Positions 45,782 to 58,315 of a stretch of 64,000 nucleotides of DNA are shown here, in pieces. The notes under the pieces were generated by a model. It saw nothing but the letters and a program-made list of their open reading frames with translations. It was not told where the DNA came from and ran no database searches. Position numbers and translations under genes: made by a program. Each line of letters starts with the position of its first letter. Positions within the stretch are counted from its first letter, which is position 1. This stretch comes from Botryosphaeria dothidea (taxonomy: Eukaryota > Ascomycota > Dothideomycetes > Botryosphaeriales > Botryosphaeriaceae): positions 3,224,001-3,288,000 of the forward strand of contig WWBZ02000073.1 in the NCBI GenBank assembly GCA_011503125.2. The letters are read 5' to 3'.

Positions 45782-48700
45782 TAATTCGAATAAAAAAAAT
45801 ATAACTACGCTAAAAAATTAATTCTAAGCTACGGCGCTAGAAGAGGGCCCTAGAAACTCTTCTAGGTCTAGCGAGACTCGAAATACTACTTAGAGTAGCT
45901 ATAGCCGCGTTATAGTTAATATAGAAGCCGTAGAAAGAGGTAAATAGCCTCCTTTAGTAACTATCTCTATCTAACTATAGCGTACTTCTAATAAACCGTA
46001 GAATACTTAGTATAGCGTAGAATACGTTAAAAGAGCCTTAAAAATAGTAGATATTCTCCTCTAAGCTCTATAAGTATCTACTAGTCTTTCTTTAGTTCTC
46101 TCTAGCTAGATAAAAAATTTTCTCGATATTACTAAGATAATCTTCTAGAATTATATTACTATCTACTAAAAGACGACTACTAAAAAGCTAGGCCTTAAAA
46201 ATATTCTTAAGAAGATTTAGTAGATTTAGAAGATAGTTAACTAACTTTAGACTATTTCTACGCTCGTAGTATCTAGCTAGACTAATATTATAGCCTAAGT
46301 AGCTCTAAAGCCCTCTATCTCTTTAATTACTATTAAGCTTACTCTATACTTTCTAGATAAAACTAATAGATAGAAGGTTACTAACCTTACTAACGAGACT
46401 ATTATTAAAAAGATCTAGATAGAAAAAAGCCTAGCTTATAAAAGAGTACTAGCGGCTAAAAAGCTTCCTAGTAGAGACGTTAAATTCTTTATATCTAATA
46501 CTTAGACTAGAGTAGCCCTTCTCTAGAATTAGAAATAGACTATAAAACTAGATAGGAAAGTCTATCTTAACTAGTAGCTCTACTTAGTACTAGTCTATAA
46601 CGTTTCTCTTAAAGATATTAATATTAAGAACTTCTAGGCCGCCTAAATTCTTTAGGATTAGAATCTATTTCTATATCTAAAACTACGTATTAGTAAGCTA
46701 GCCTAGCTAAAAAGAAAGCTTCTAGAGAGAAAGACGTACTTAGCTATTATTCTTAGTACTATAGACTTCGAGATAGCTAACTAGATTATTACTAAAGAAC
46801 TTATTAGTAACTATACTCTCTATATAGTAAAGTACTATAGTATAATCTTTATAGTAACCTAGTACTTTAAGTACTAGAATTATAGCTATATCTCTATCTA
46901 CTATAAAAGAGAGAATAGATACGGCTAGTACGCTAAGATATATAATATCTACGAATACTCTAAAGAGAAGACGTAATATATAAACTATAACTAAGAGTAT
47001 ACGGCCTAGAGTAACTTCTATCTAACGCGTAGAGCCTATTAGGCTAAGGCTACTAAGGCCCGCCTAGCGGTACTAGAGAGATATAAAAAAGATACCCCTA
47101 CGGCTAAGATATAGCTCTAAACTAACTAGTTAATAATTAGGCTAAGAAAGAGATCTAGAGAAGAAAAGCCGACTAAGAGAGGGCTAGGTAGGCTAAGGAA
47201 TCTAAGCCGTCCCCCGCTTCTTAACTAAATACGGTTTACTAGACTTAATAGCTCTTAGTATATCTTAGAAAAAGAGCCTACGAGAACTTTCGTCTTCTCG
47301 TAGCCTATACTAATAATTCTCTCGTAGCCTAACTTAGAAATAGAAGAAAGTTAATATTAAATATAGGCTCTCTCTCTATCATATAGTATAACGTCTATAA
47401 AAGTAAAGATAGAGTAATACTTTCGTTCTTTAAGGAGGTTAACCTAAGAATCTACTATATCCTAGCTATCTAGAAACTCTAAAGAAATCTAAGAGTTAAG
47501 ATAATAGTAAGATACTCTATCTACTATATAGTTTTCTCTTAGAAGAAAGTAGTAAAAATCTACTTCTTTATAAGTAAGGCTATTACCCCCGACTTCTAGT
47601 AAGTAATAGCCTACTTACTAAATCTTATTATACTATTTATTACTACTAAGATACGTATAATCTATATCTATAACTACTATAATCCTCTACTAGCCTCCTA
47701 TACTAGTACGGCTCTAGAAACTCTATCTCTTCTCTTAGAAGCTCTTAGAAAACTAAGAGAGTATATTCTTCTAAGAGACTTTAATCTTTACTATTCTATC
47801 TAGAAGAATATAACCGCCTTAAGATACTATACTCTTATAGATAATCTTATTAAAATAGTTACTATAGCTAATCTTAATCTAGTTCTTCTAAGAGATACTA
47901 TTACGAGAAGAGAGAGTAGTAGCGAGAGTACTCTAGATCTTATCTTTACTATATAGTAGCTAGAGAAGAGAATTCTTAGTTACGGAGCTAGTTAGAAGCT
48001 TAAATTATCCTCTAACTATCTATCTATCCTTATTATACTTAATTTTTCTCTTACCCCCGCGGAACTACGTTCTTTAAGACCCTAGTAGAAGAAAGTAGAC
48101 TAAAAGAGAACTAATAATATACTCTAATTAAAGCTTAAATACCTTAAAGTAGCCTCTCTTAATACTAAAATAGATCTAGATTACTTTACTATACTACTCT
48201 AGAAGACTATTTAAAAAATAATCTAGAAGACTATTCTAGTAGCGAGACCCTCGCTCTAGACCTCTATATAATAGATAAAGAAGTATTTAAACCTAGTATA
48301 CTAGACTAGAGTAGCTAGAAAGAAGTAGATAGCTATAGAGAGAAAGAAGAACTAAGTAGTTTACTAAACTATTACTAATAGTAAAAAGAGATAGATTAGA
48401 AGAAATAGAATAAAAGTATAGCGTAGAATAGTAGCTAAGATTATCTTAGATCTATCTATACTCTAGAAGCTCTTAAAGTAGATAAGAATAAAAGTATAAG
48501 AACTACTAGCCCTATTTTAGTTTTTACTCCTCTAAGAAGTAGATAGATAACTATACTACGATAATCCGGCTAAGATAAAAATTCTTATTAACTAGTTCTT
48601 TCTTCCTTCTAGGGCTACTAACCTCTTAGATCTAGATAGATATATATATCTAGAGCTAGTAGAGATATTCTAAGGCGTTATTAAAGAGTAGATCCTCTAT

Positions 48701-50933
48701 ACTATTAAGAAGCTTCTCTTAGATAAAATACTAGACCTAAATAAAATTATTAATAGATTTCTAAAGTAGTACGCTTAGATACTAAGCGGACTACTTACTA
48801 AACTCTTCTAGAAATATCTCGTACTTAGATACTACTCTAGATAGTTTAAAAGCTCTATTACCGTAGTTCTAAGAAAACTATAGAGAAATAACTATACTAA
48901 AGCTAAGTTATTTAGACTAATTACTTTACTTAATATACTAGGAAAGCTACTTAAGAGAATTATAGTAGATCGAATCTTCTAGGCGACTAAAGTCTATAAA
49001 CTACTTTCTAATATATAGATAGAAGCTAGAAGAAATAGATTAGTAGTAGTAGCTCTCGATCTATTTACGAAATAGATCTATATTATCTAGGCGTAAGATT
49101 CTAGGCTAGTAGCCTTAGTTCTTAGCCTAGATATCTTAGGGATATACGATTATATATTCTATAAGAGACTTCTCTATAATATAAGAATAGCGAGACTCTC
49201 CGAATAGATAGAAAGATTTACGTACTTCTTTCTATAGAACCGGACTACTTAGCTATCTTTTAGAAACTTTATTAGCCCGCTAATCTAAATCTTAACCGGG
49301 ATTTTCTAGGAATTCTTCCTATTTCTAATTCTCTATCTATTCTTTACCTCTAATCTACTTATATAGCTACGTAGAGATAATATCTTCCTCTTTAGATTCG
49401 TCGACGATACTAATATTCTAGTCTTTAGTAGATCTATAAAATAAAACTATAGAATACTAGAGGGAGTATACTAAGTTTACGAGTACTAGATAGCTACCTA
49501 CGGATTAGCGTTCTCGCTAGATAAGTACTATCTTATCTACTTTATAAGAAAGCTAAGGAGATTTAATATAGTAGTAGATATTCGTATTTCTAGATTTACT
49601 AGATATCTAGAGTCTACGATAAAGATTTTAAAAATCTACGTAGATAATAAGCTTAGATAGGGACCCTATATTAGAAAAATAGAAGCTAAGATAATTAAAT
49701 AGTATATATCTCTCTTTCGACTCGTAGTATCTACCTAGAAAGCCTTATTTACTAAAGCCCGCTATATCTATACGGCCGTAGTAAGGCTAGCTCTTACTTA
49801 TAGCTATAGAATATAGTATACCCCGAAGGGGATTCTAGAATAGAGAAAAATAGCTATCTAGCTACTATAGAAGATTTAAAACTAGTATCTATATACTATC
49901 TTAGGAGCGTATAAGTTAACTAGTATATAAATTTTAGAGTATAAGACGAGGATTTCTCTACTCTTATTATATCTAGATAAACTAGTACTAGTCTAAACTA
50001 TTAGAGCTAGAGATAGCCTAGCTATAGTAGTAGTAGAAGAAACTTACTAGAGTATTAAATAGATAGCTAGAACTACTCTAAGTACTAAAGATACCGCTAG
50101 CCTAGCTAGAAGATCTCTACTTAGAAAAAAGATAAACTCTCTCTTTTACTACTATCTCTCTATCTACTAGAGCCTTTTAAAGCGAATAAGACTACGTATA
50201 GTATATAGAAATAAGTAGAAAAAGAGATAGATAAAGTTTACTAGCTAAGAAAAGTAAAGTAAGCTAGTAGCCTAAAGTATATAGTAGAACCTAAAAATTA
50301 GATAAATCTATAGCGAACTATCTAAGCTATAGAGTATACTTATTACTCTATTACGTATAGAGTATATTAAACTAAAGAACTTTCTCTCTAGGTATAAGAT
50401 ACTAAAGTATCTTAGCTCTATCTATCTATACGGCTAGTATAGATAAACTCTAAAGTATATTCTTCTCTTCTACCCCGACTTCTAATAGAGTAGAGTATAG
50501 ATACTCTAAAAGATAGAAACTACGGACTACTATTTTCTTCTTTTAACGAAGAAGAAAATTAAAGTAGCGATAGACTAGTTTTTACGCCTAGGGCTACTTA
50601 AGTAATTTAGCTTAGTAAGAGAACTAATCTAGAAGAATAACTAGAAAGAGAAGCTAGAAGAACTACTAGAACTACTAGAACTACTAGAACCCGAATAACT
50701 ACGAGAATAAGAACTAAAGAAATAGATCTAGTAGGTAAATATAGGGCTACTATAGTAGCCGCTACCGGTAAGAAGAAAAAATAGAACTAGTATAGAATAG
50801 TATACCTAGAGAGAGAGGAGGGGTTTTACTAGGCGAAAAGATTTTTTCTCTTATATAAAATAATAATAGATAGCTAGCCCTATATAGATCCGTAAGAAAG
50901 CTATATCGGGAAGAAATAAATTTATCTATCTAT
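45782..50933 (+). mobile_element. LINE-A copy A6, full length, heavily RIP-mutated
   Basis: TSD CTATATTATACTAA on the left and CTATATTATATTAA at 50934-50947, differing by one C/T. Ten extra bases (TAATTCGAAT, 45782-45791) precede the usual A-run and ORF1 start. RT box F-V-D-D is intact near 49398-49409. Of the full-length copies this looks the most mutated: CpC, CpT and CpG sites are also changed. Confidence 0.9.
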
Positions 50934-50947
50934 CTATATTATATTAA

Positions 50948-51027
50948 CGTATTTTAAGATTAAAAGCGTAGATAATTACGATTAAGGTTTAGAAAATCCG
51001 GGAGGCTAGAGTAGTAGTATATATATC
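50948..51027 (-). mobile_element. Copia-2, part 3: N-terminal RT fragment
   Basis: About 80 bp which on the minus strand reads TLIVIIYAFNLKIR, fitting the copia RT segment just before the QYNIVNIF block at the left of A6, so it continues copia-2. Copia-1 is inserted next to it; 51023-51027 (ATATC) would be its left TSD. Confidence 0.6.
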
Positions 51028-51287
51028 TATAACGGTTTAGGTATTACTTAAATATACGGTAGTAATTTAGGTACCTACTTACTACCTAACCTACTTCGTA
51101 CTTAAAAATACTATCTAATATCTATCTAATTACTATCTTAACTCTATCTAATTTATATCTAATAGTTATATATTTAAGCTACTATATTTACTACCTTTAG
51201 AAATTAAAGTCTTCTATATCTTCGTTTTCTCTTTCTAGATACGTAAGAATATACTACGTATTTAGTAAATTCCCGAGAGAACTATAA
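51028..51287 (+). repeat. Copia-1 5' LTR (about 260 bp)
   Basis: It starts TATAACGGTTTAG (from TGTAACGG) and matches 63863-64000 from its first base. The right end is set by a likely primer-binding site, TAGTTATAAGCCTAG (from TGGTTATGAGCC), at about 51288. The end is accurate to a few bases. Confidence 0.75.
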
Positions 51288-52184
51288 TAGTTATAAGCCT
51301 AGATTACGTACTCTTTTATATATACTTATTCTATATCTAGTATAGCCTCTTTTATCTTTATCTATTAGACCCTCTTAGTACGGCTAGAATCTTATTTCTA
51401 GCCTTAATAATAATATTATCTTAACCTTCTACGATAAGTTTCTTAATAACTAAAGCTATTTTAGCTAAGCCTTTAGACTAGAATAATTAGCTATACTTAG
51501 TTAAATCCCGCGCCGAGTTTCTAGAGATCTAAGATCTTATTAACCTAGATATTTAATCTAAACTAGTATAACCGGTTAAGCTAACTATATCTATCTTTTA
51601 AGTTAATAATAACGGTAATCTTACTACGGATAAGAATATCTTTACTACCTATAACGCTAAATACTATAACGATCTTTCTAACTATAGTACCTATCGAAAA
51701 GTAATTATAGACCTAACTATCTATATTTAGGAGTTAATCTTAGTTAATCTTCTTACGTATATTATAGATAAGCCTTCGTATTTATAGAATCTTCTTTAGA
51801 TACTTAGGTAACGTCTAGTACTAACGGACGCTACTAGAATCCTAGAGCTTAAATAATAATATTAGAACCTTCGGATTACTCCGAAAACCTAGGAAATTAA
51901 GTCTTAGATTTAATAATAGGAACGGCTCTATTCTAGAGCTAAGGCTTAGAATCTTACGGAGGTTTAAGGGTCTAAGCCCGTATAAAACTTTCTCTTAGCT
52001 ATTAAGCCTATTTTCTCTTATTTCGCTAACTTTTAGGAGCTATCTATACTTAACGATAATATAGAACTAAATTTCTATATAATTACGGAGAAATTTCGGT
52101 AATACGTACGCCTAAATAAGCTCGTTAATTTTTAGCTAATTAAGGGAAGCTATATAGCCTTTACTACTATACTTAGCGGAAAAA
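51288..52184 (+). mobile_element. Copia-1, part 1: leader and gag
   Basis: Gag-like coding sequence with many TAG/TAA stops, without a sharp motif. It is cut by A7 at the target ACTTAGCGGAAAA (52171-52183), repeated at 57325-57337. Confidence 0.6.
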
Positions 52185-55100
52185 TATAACTATACTAAAA
52201 AATCGACCCTAAGCTACGGCGCCGGAAGAGGGCCCTAGGAACTCTCCTAGGCTTCGCGAGTCCTAAAATAGTACTTAAGATAACTATAGCCGCGAAGTAG
52301 TTAATATAGAGGATATAGAAAGAGGCGAACAGCCTCCCCTAGTAACTACCTCTACCTAGCCCTAATATACCCCTAAGAAACCGTAGAGTACTTAGTATAG
52401 CGTAGAATACGTTAAGAGAGCCTTAAAAATAGTAGATACCCTCCTCTAAGCTCTATAAATATCCGCTAGCCTCCCTTTAGTCCTCTCTAGCTAAGTAAAA
52501 AATTTTCTCGATATTACTAAGATAATCTTCTAGGATTATATTACTATCTACTAGAAGGTAGCTACTAAGAAGCTAGGCCTTAAGAATATTCTTAAAGAGG
52601 TCTAATAGGTCTAAAAAATAGTTAACCGTATCTAGGCTACCTCTATATCTATACCTAATACTCGTAGCTAGGTATAAATTATAGCCTAAGTAGCCCCGAA
52701 GCCCCCTACCCCCCTAGCTACTACTAAACTTATCCTCTACTTTCTAAAGATAGTAAATAGATAAGAAATAGCTAAGCTCTTAAATAAGGTAATTATTAGA
52801 AAGATCTAGGTAGGAAAAAGCTAGGCGTATAAGAAAGTACTTGCTACTAAGAAGCTCCCTAGTAGAGACGTTAAGATCTTTATACCGGATAAAGTAACTA
52901 GAATAGCCCTTCTCTAGGACTAGGAATAGACTATAGAACTAGGAAAAGAAGTTAGGCCTAACTAGTAGCTATACTTAGTACTAGTATACAACGTTCCTCG
53001 AGAAGGAATCGATACTATAGACCTCTAAACTATCTAAACTATCTAGGAGTAGAACCTATCTCTATACCTAAGACTACGTATTAGTAAGCTAGCCTAGCTA
53101 AAGAGGAAGCTCCTAGAGGGGAAAACTTACTCAGCTATTATCCTTAGCACTATAAACCCCGAAACCGCTAACTAGATTATTAATAAGGGGCTTATTATTA
53201 ACTTTGCTATCTATATAGCGTAGTACTATAACGCAGCCTTTATAGTAACCTAGTATTTCAAGTACTAGGCCTATAGATATATTACTAACTATTATAAAAA
53301 GGAGGAAAAGTACGGATAGTATAGTAAGGTATATAATACTAGGGACTGCCCTAAGGAAAGTATATAGTACGTAAACTACTCTTAAAAGTATATAGCCTAG
53401 AGCAACTCCTGCTTAGCACGTAGAGCCTACTATACTAAGGCCGCCTAGGCCCGCCTAGTAGCACTAGAAAAGCACCGGAAAGGACCCCTAATAACTAAAA
53501 TATAGCCTTAAACTAACTAGTTAACCGTTAGACTAAGGAAGAGAATTAGGGAGGAGAAGCCGGTTAAGAGGGGACCAGGCAGGCTAAGAGACTTAAGCCG
53601 CCCCCCGCCTTCTAACTAAATAAGGTTTACCGGACTTAATAGCTTATAACACGCCTTAGAGAAGCCCGCGGGAACTCCCTCCTTATAGCCTACACTACTA
53701 GCTCCCTCGTAGCCGGACCTAGAGATAGAAGGAAGTTAATATTAGATATAGACTCTCTCTCTATTATATAGTATAACGTCTATAAGAGTAAGAATAGGGT
53801 AATGCTCCCGCTCTTTAAGGAAGTAGACCTAAAGATCTACTATATCCTAGCTATCTAGGAACCTTAAAGAAACCCGAGGGTTAAGATAATAGTAAGATAC
53901 TCTACCTACTATATAGTTTTTTCCTAGGAGGGAGTAGTAAGAACCTACTTCTTTATAAGTAAGGCTATTAGCCCCGACTCCTAGTAAGTAATAGTCTATT
54001 TACTAGATCTTATTATACTATTCCTTATTACTAGAATATATATAATCTATATCTATAACTACTATAATCCCCCGCTAGCCTCTTATACTAGTATAGCGCT
54101 AGAAACTCTATCTCTTCTACCGGAAGTTCTTAGAAAACTAGGGGAGTATATTCTTCTAGGGGACTTTAACCTCTACCATCCTATCTAGGGAGGTATAACC
54201 TCCCTAATATACTATACCCTAGCGGATAATCTAATTAAGATAGCTACCGCAGCTAATCTTAACCTAGCCCTTCTAAGGGGTACTATTACTAGACGAGATA
54301 GTAGTAGCGAGAGTACTCTAGACCTTATCTTTATATTACGGTAGCTAGAGAAGAGAATTCTTAGCTATAGAGTTAGCTAGAAGCTTAAATTATTCTCTAA
54401 CTACCTATCTATCCTTACTATACTTAATTTTTCTTCTACCCCCGTAGAACTACGCCCTCTAAGGCCCTAGTAGAAGAAAGTAGACTAGAAGAGAACTAAT
54501 AATATACTCTAATTAAAGCTCGAACACCTTAAAGTAACCCCTCTTAATACTAAAGTAGACCTAGATTACTTTACTATACTACTCTAGGAGGCCATCTAAA
54601 GGACAATCTAGGAGACTATCCTAGTAGCGAGACCCTCGCCCTAGGCCTCTATATAATAGATAAAGGAGTATTCGGACCTAGTATACTAGGCTAGAGCAGC
54701 TAGAAGGAAGTAGACGGCTATAGGGAGAAAGAAGGACTAGGTAGTATACTAAACTATTACTAATAGTAAGAAGAGGTAGATTAGAAGAGATAGAATAAAA
54801 GCATAGCGCAGAATAGTAGCTAAGATTACTTCGGACCTATCTATACTCTAGAAGCTCTTAAAGTAGGTAAGAACAAGGGTACTAGAACCTCTAGCCCTAC
54901 CTTAGTTCCCACCCCTCCAGGGAGTAGATAAATAACTATATTACGATAACTAGTCCAAGGCAGAAATCCTTACCAACTAGTTCTTCCCACCTCCTAGGGC
55001 CACCGACCTCTTAGATCTAGATAGATATATATACCTAGTACTAGTAGAGATTCCCTAAGACCTTACTAAAGAGTAGATCCTCTACACTATTAAGAAGCTT

Positions 55101-57324
55101 CCTCTAGATAAGGCACTAGGCCTAGACAAGATTACTAATAGGTTCCTAAAGTAATACGCTAAGATACTAAGGGGACCCCTTACTAGGCTCTTCTAGAGAT
55201 GCCTCGCACTTAGATACCACCCTAGATAGTTTAAAAGCTCTATTACCGTAGTCCTTAGGAAACTATAGAGGGACGACTATACTAAAGCCAAGTTATTTAG
55301 GCCGATTACTTTACTTAATACGCTAGGGAAGCTACTTAAGAGGATTATAGTAGATAGAATCTCCTAGGCTACTAAAGTATACGGCCTACTCCCTAATATA
55401 TAGATAGGAGCTAGAAGAAATAGATTCGTAGTAGCAGCTCTTAACCTACTTATAGAATAGATCTATACTATCTAGGTATAAGACCTAGGGCTAGTAGCTT
55501 TAGTCCTTAGCCTAGATATCTCGGAAGTATATAACCACGTATCTTATAGAAGGCTTCTCTATAATATAAGAATAGTAAAACTCCTAGAATAGGTAGAAAG
55601 ATTTACCCGATCCTTTCTATAGGACCGTACCACTTAGCTATCCTTCGGAGACTTTACTAGTCTACTAATCTAGACCTTAACCGGGATTTCCTAGGGATCC
55701 TTACTATCGCCGATACTCTACCTATTCTTTATATCTAACCTACTTATATAGCTACGTAGAGGCAATACCTTCCCCCTTAGATTCGTCGATAATACTAATA
55801 TTCTAACCTTTAGTAGATCTATAGAATAGAACTATAGGACACTAGAGGGAGTATATTAAATTTACGAGTACTAGGCAGCTACCTACGGGTTAGCTTTCTC
55901 GCCCGATAAGTATTACCTTATTTATTTTATAAGGAAACTAAGAAGATTTAATATAGCAGCAGGGATCCGTATCCCTAGATTTACTAGATACCTAGAGCCT
56001 ATAATTAAGATTCTAGGAGTCTACGTAGACAACAAGCTTAGATAGGGACCCTATATTAGGGAAATAGAAGCTAAGATAATTAAATAGTATATATCTCTCT
56101 CTAGACTCGCGGCGTCTACCTAGGGAGCCTTATTTACTAAAGCCCGTTATATCTATACGGCCGTAGTAAGGCTAGTTCTTACCTACGGCTATAGGGTATA
56201 GTATACCCTAGAGAGAATCCTAGGGTAGAGAAAAATAACTATCTAGCCACTAAAGAAGATCTAAAACTAGTGCCTACGTACTATCTTAAGAGCGTATAAG
56301 TTAACTAGTATATAAACCTTAGAGTATAAGATAGAGATTCTCCTACTCTTACTATACCTAGACGAACTAGCACTAGTCTAGGCTATTAGAGCTAGGAATA
56401 GCCTAGTCGCGACAGTAGTAGAGGAAACTTGCTAGAGTATTAAATAGATAGCTCGGGCTACTCTAAGTACTAGAGGCGCCACTAGCCCTACTAGAAGAAC
56501 CCTACTTAGAAAAAAGGTAAACTTACTTCTTAACTACTACCCCTCTACCTACTAGAGTCTCCCGAAGCGAACGAAGCTACGTATAGTATATAGGAATAAG
56601 TAGAAGGAGAGATAGATAAAGTCTACTAGCTAGGGAAGATAAGATAAGCTAGTAGCCTAAAGTATATAGTAGAACCTAAAAATTAGATAAATCTATAGCG
56701 AACTATCTAAGCTATAGAGTATACTCGCTACCCTACTACGTATAGAGTATATTAGACTAGAGGACTTCCTCTTAAGGCGTAAGGTACTAGGGCACCCTAG
56801 TCCTATCTATCTATACGGCTAGTATAGACAAACCCCAAAGTATATCCTCCTCTTCTACTCCTACTTCTAATAGGGCAGGGTATAGATACTCTAAAGGGTA
56901 GGGACCACGGACTACTACTCCCTCCTCTTAACAAAGAAGGGGATTAAAGTAGTAATAGACTAGTTCTTACGCCTAGAGCTACTTAAGTAATTTAGCCTAG
57001 TAAGGAAACTAATATAGGAAGATAACTAGGAAGAGAAACTAGGAGGATAACTAGAACTACTAGGACTACTAGAACCCGGATAACTACGAGAATAAGAACT
57101 AAAGAGATAGGTCTAGTAGGTAAATATAGGGCTACTATAGCAGCCGCTACTAGTAAGAAGGAAAAATAAGAACTAGTATAGGATAGTATACCTAGAGAGA
57201 GAGGAGGGGTTTTTGCTAGGCGAAAAGGTTTTCCCCCTCGTGTAAAATAACTATAGATAGCTAGCCCCGCATAGACCCGTAAGGGAACTATATCGGGAAG
57301 AAATAAATTTATCTATCTATCTAT
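52185..57324 (+). mobile_element. LINE-A copy A7, full length, lightest RIP among complete LINEs
   Basis: A 5140-bp complete LINE between two copies of ACTTAGCGGAAAA. It ends ATAAATTTATCTATCTATCTAT. RT box reads F-V-D-N (55782-55793). More CpA/TpG sites survive than in A2, A3 or A6 (near 53160, 55020, 56570). Its ORF1 5' part differs from A1/A2 by more than transitions and matches A5, marking a subfamily. Confidence 0.93.
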
Positions 57325-57337
57325 ACTTAGCGGAAAA

Positions 57338-58315
57338 GATTAGATAGAAAACTAGCGAAAACTACTACCTTAATATCTATACGGGAAGAAGAAATACTTT
57401 ATAGACTATAGATATTTTAATCTAAAGATTAGGCCTTCTAGCTAGAAGCCTAAAAAGAATATTTAAGAAAAAGTAGACAAATTTCTATAAAATCCGAAAA
57501 ATAAAAAATAAGTTTAATAAGCGCTTACTAAATAGGAAGCTTATTAATAACGTTAACGATCTTAAATCTAAGTAAAGAAGAAGAATTAATCTAAGAATTT
57601 AGCTAAGAATTAAGATATAGAAGTATTTATAGTAACCTATTAAACCTATTTAGTAGATACTCTAGTAATTAATTATAGCCTACGAAGCTTCTAGATACTC
57701 GATTCTAGTACTAATATCTATATTTATAATAATCTTAATTACTTTACTAAAACGTAAAATATAGGTTCTTAGAATAAGCTTCTTATAGGTAACTAGATTC
57801 TTTAGATAGAGTTATTTAGTACCTATAAGTTATACGTTTAAACCCCTACTAGAACGGGTATTATAACCCTTCTAAATACGGCCTATATTCCGACCTTTCT
57901 TACTAATCTCGTATTTCTTAAACTACTCTTAGCTAAGAAGATATACTAGAATACTAAGTAAATACGCCTAGTATAAAATAATTAAGATCTTTACCTTATT
58001 ACGCCGAATAAGAGCTAATTCTTACTTTAAGATAATACCGTAGAAATATCTTAAGCGTATACTAGTACTCGATCTAAACCGGCTATTAAACGAGCCTCTC
58101 CGGCTTAATAGTACTAGATTCTTATCTATACTAGATCTAAGATAATTAACTAAATTTCTAAGGCTCTCGATAGAGCTAAACTTATTCCTTAATCGGACCT
58201 AGCTCTAGTTATCTAAGAATATAAGATCTATACTCTATTAAAGGCTTATAAAATTATCTCGAAAAGCCCTAATTAGAAGGAACTAGATACTAAACCTTTC
58301 TAAAGAATTATATAT
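57338..58315 (+). mobile_element. Copia-1, part 2: gag end, protease, start of integrase
   Basis: It resumes copia-1 after A7. A degraded zinc-knuckle region lies near 57395-57440. The aspartic protease site at 57701-57712 reads D-S-S-T (from D-S-G-A) followed by NIYIYNNLNYF. It ends at AAAGAATTATATAT (58302-58315), the TSD of A8. Confidence 0.72.
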
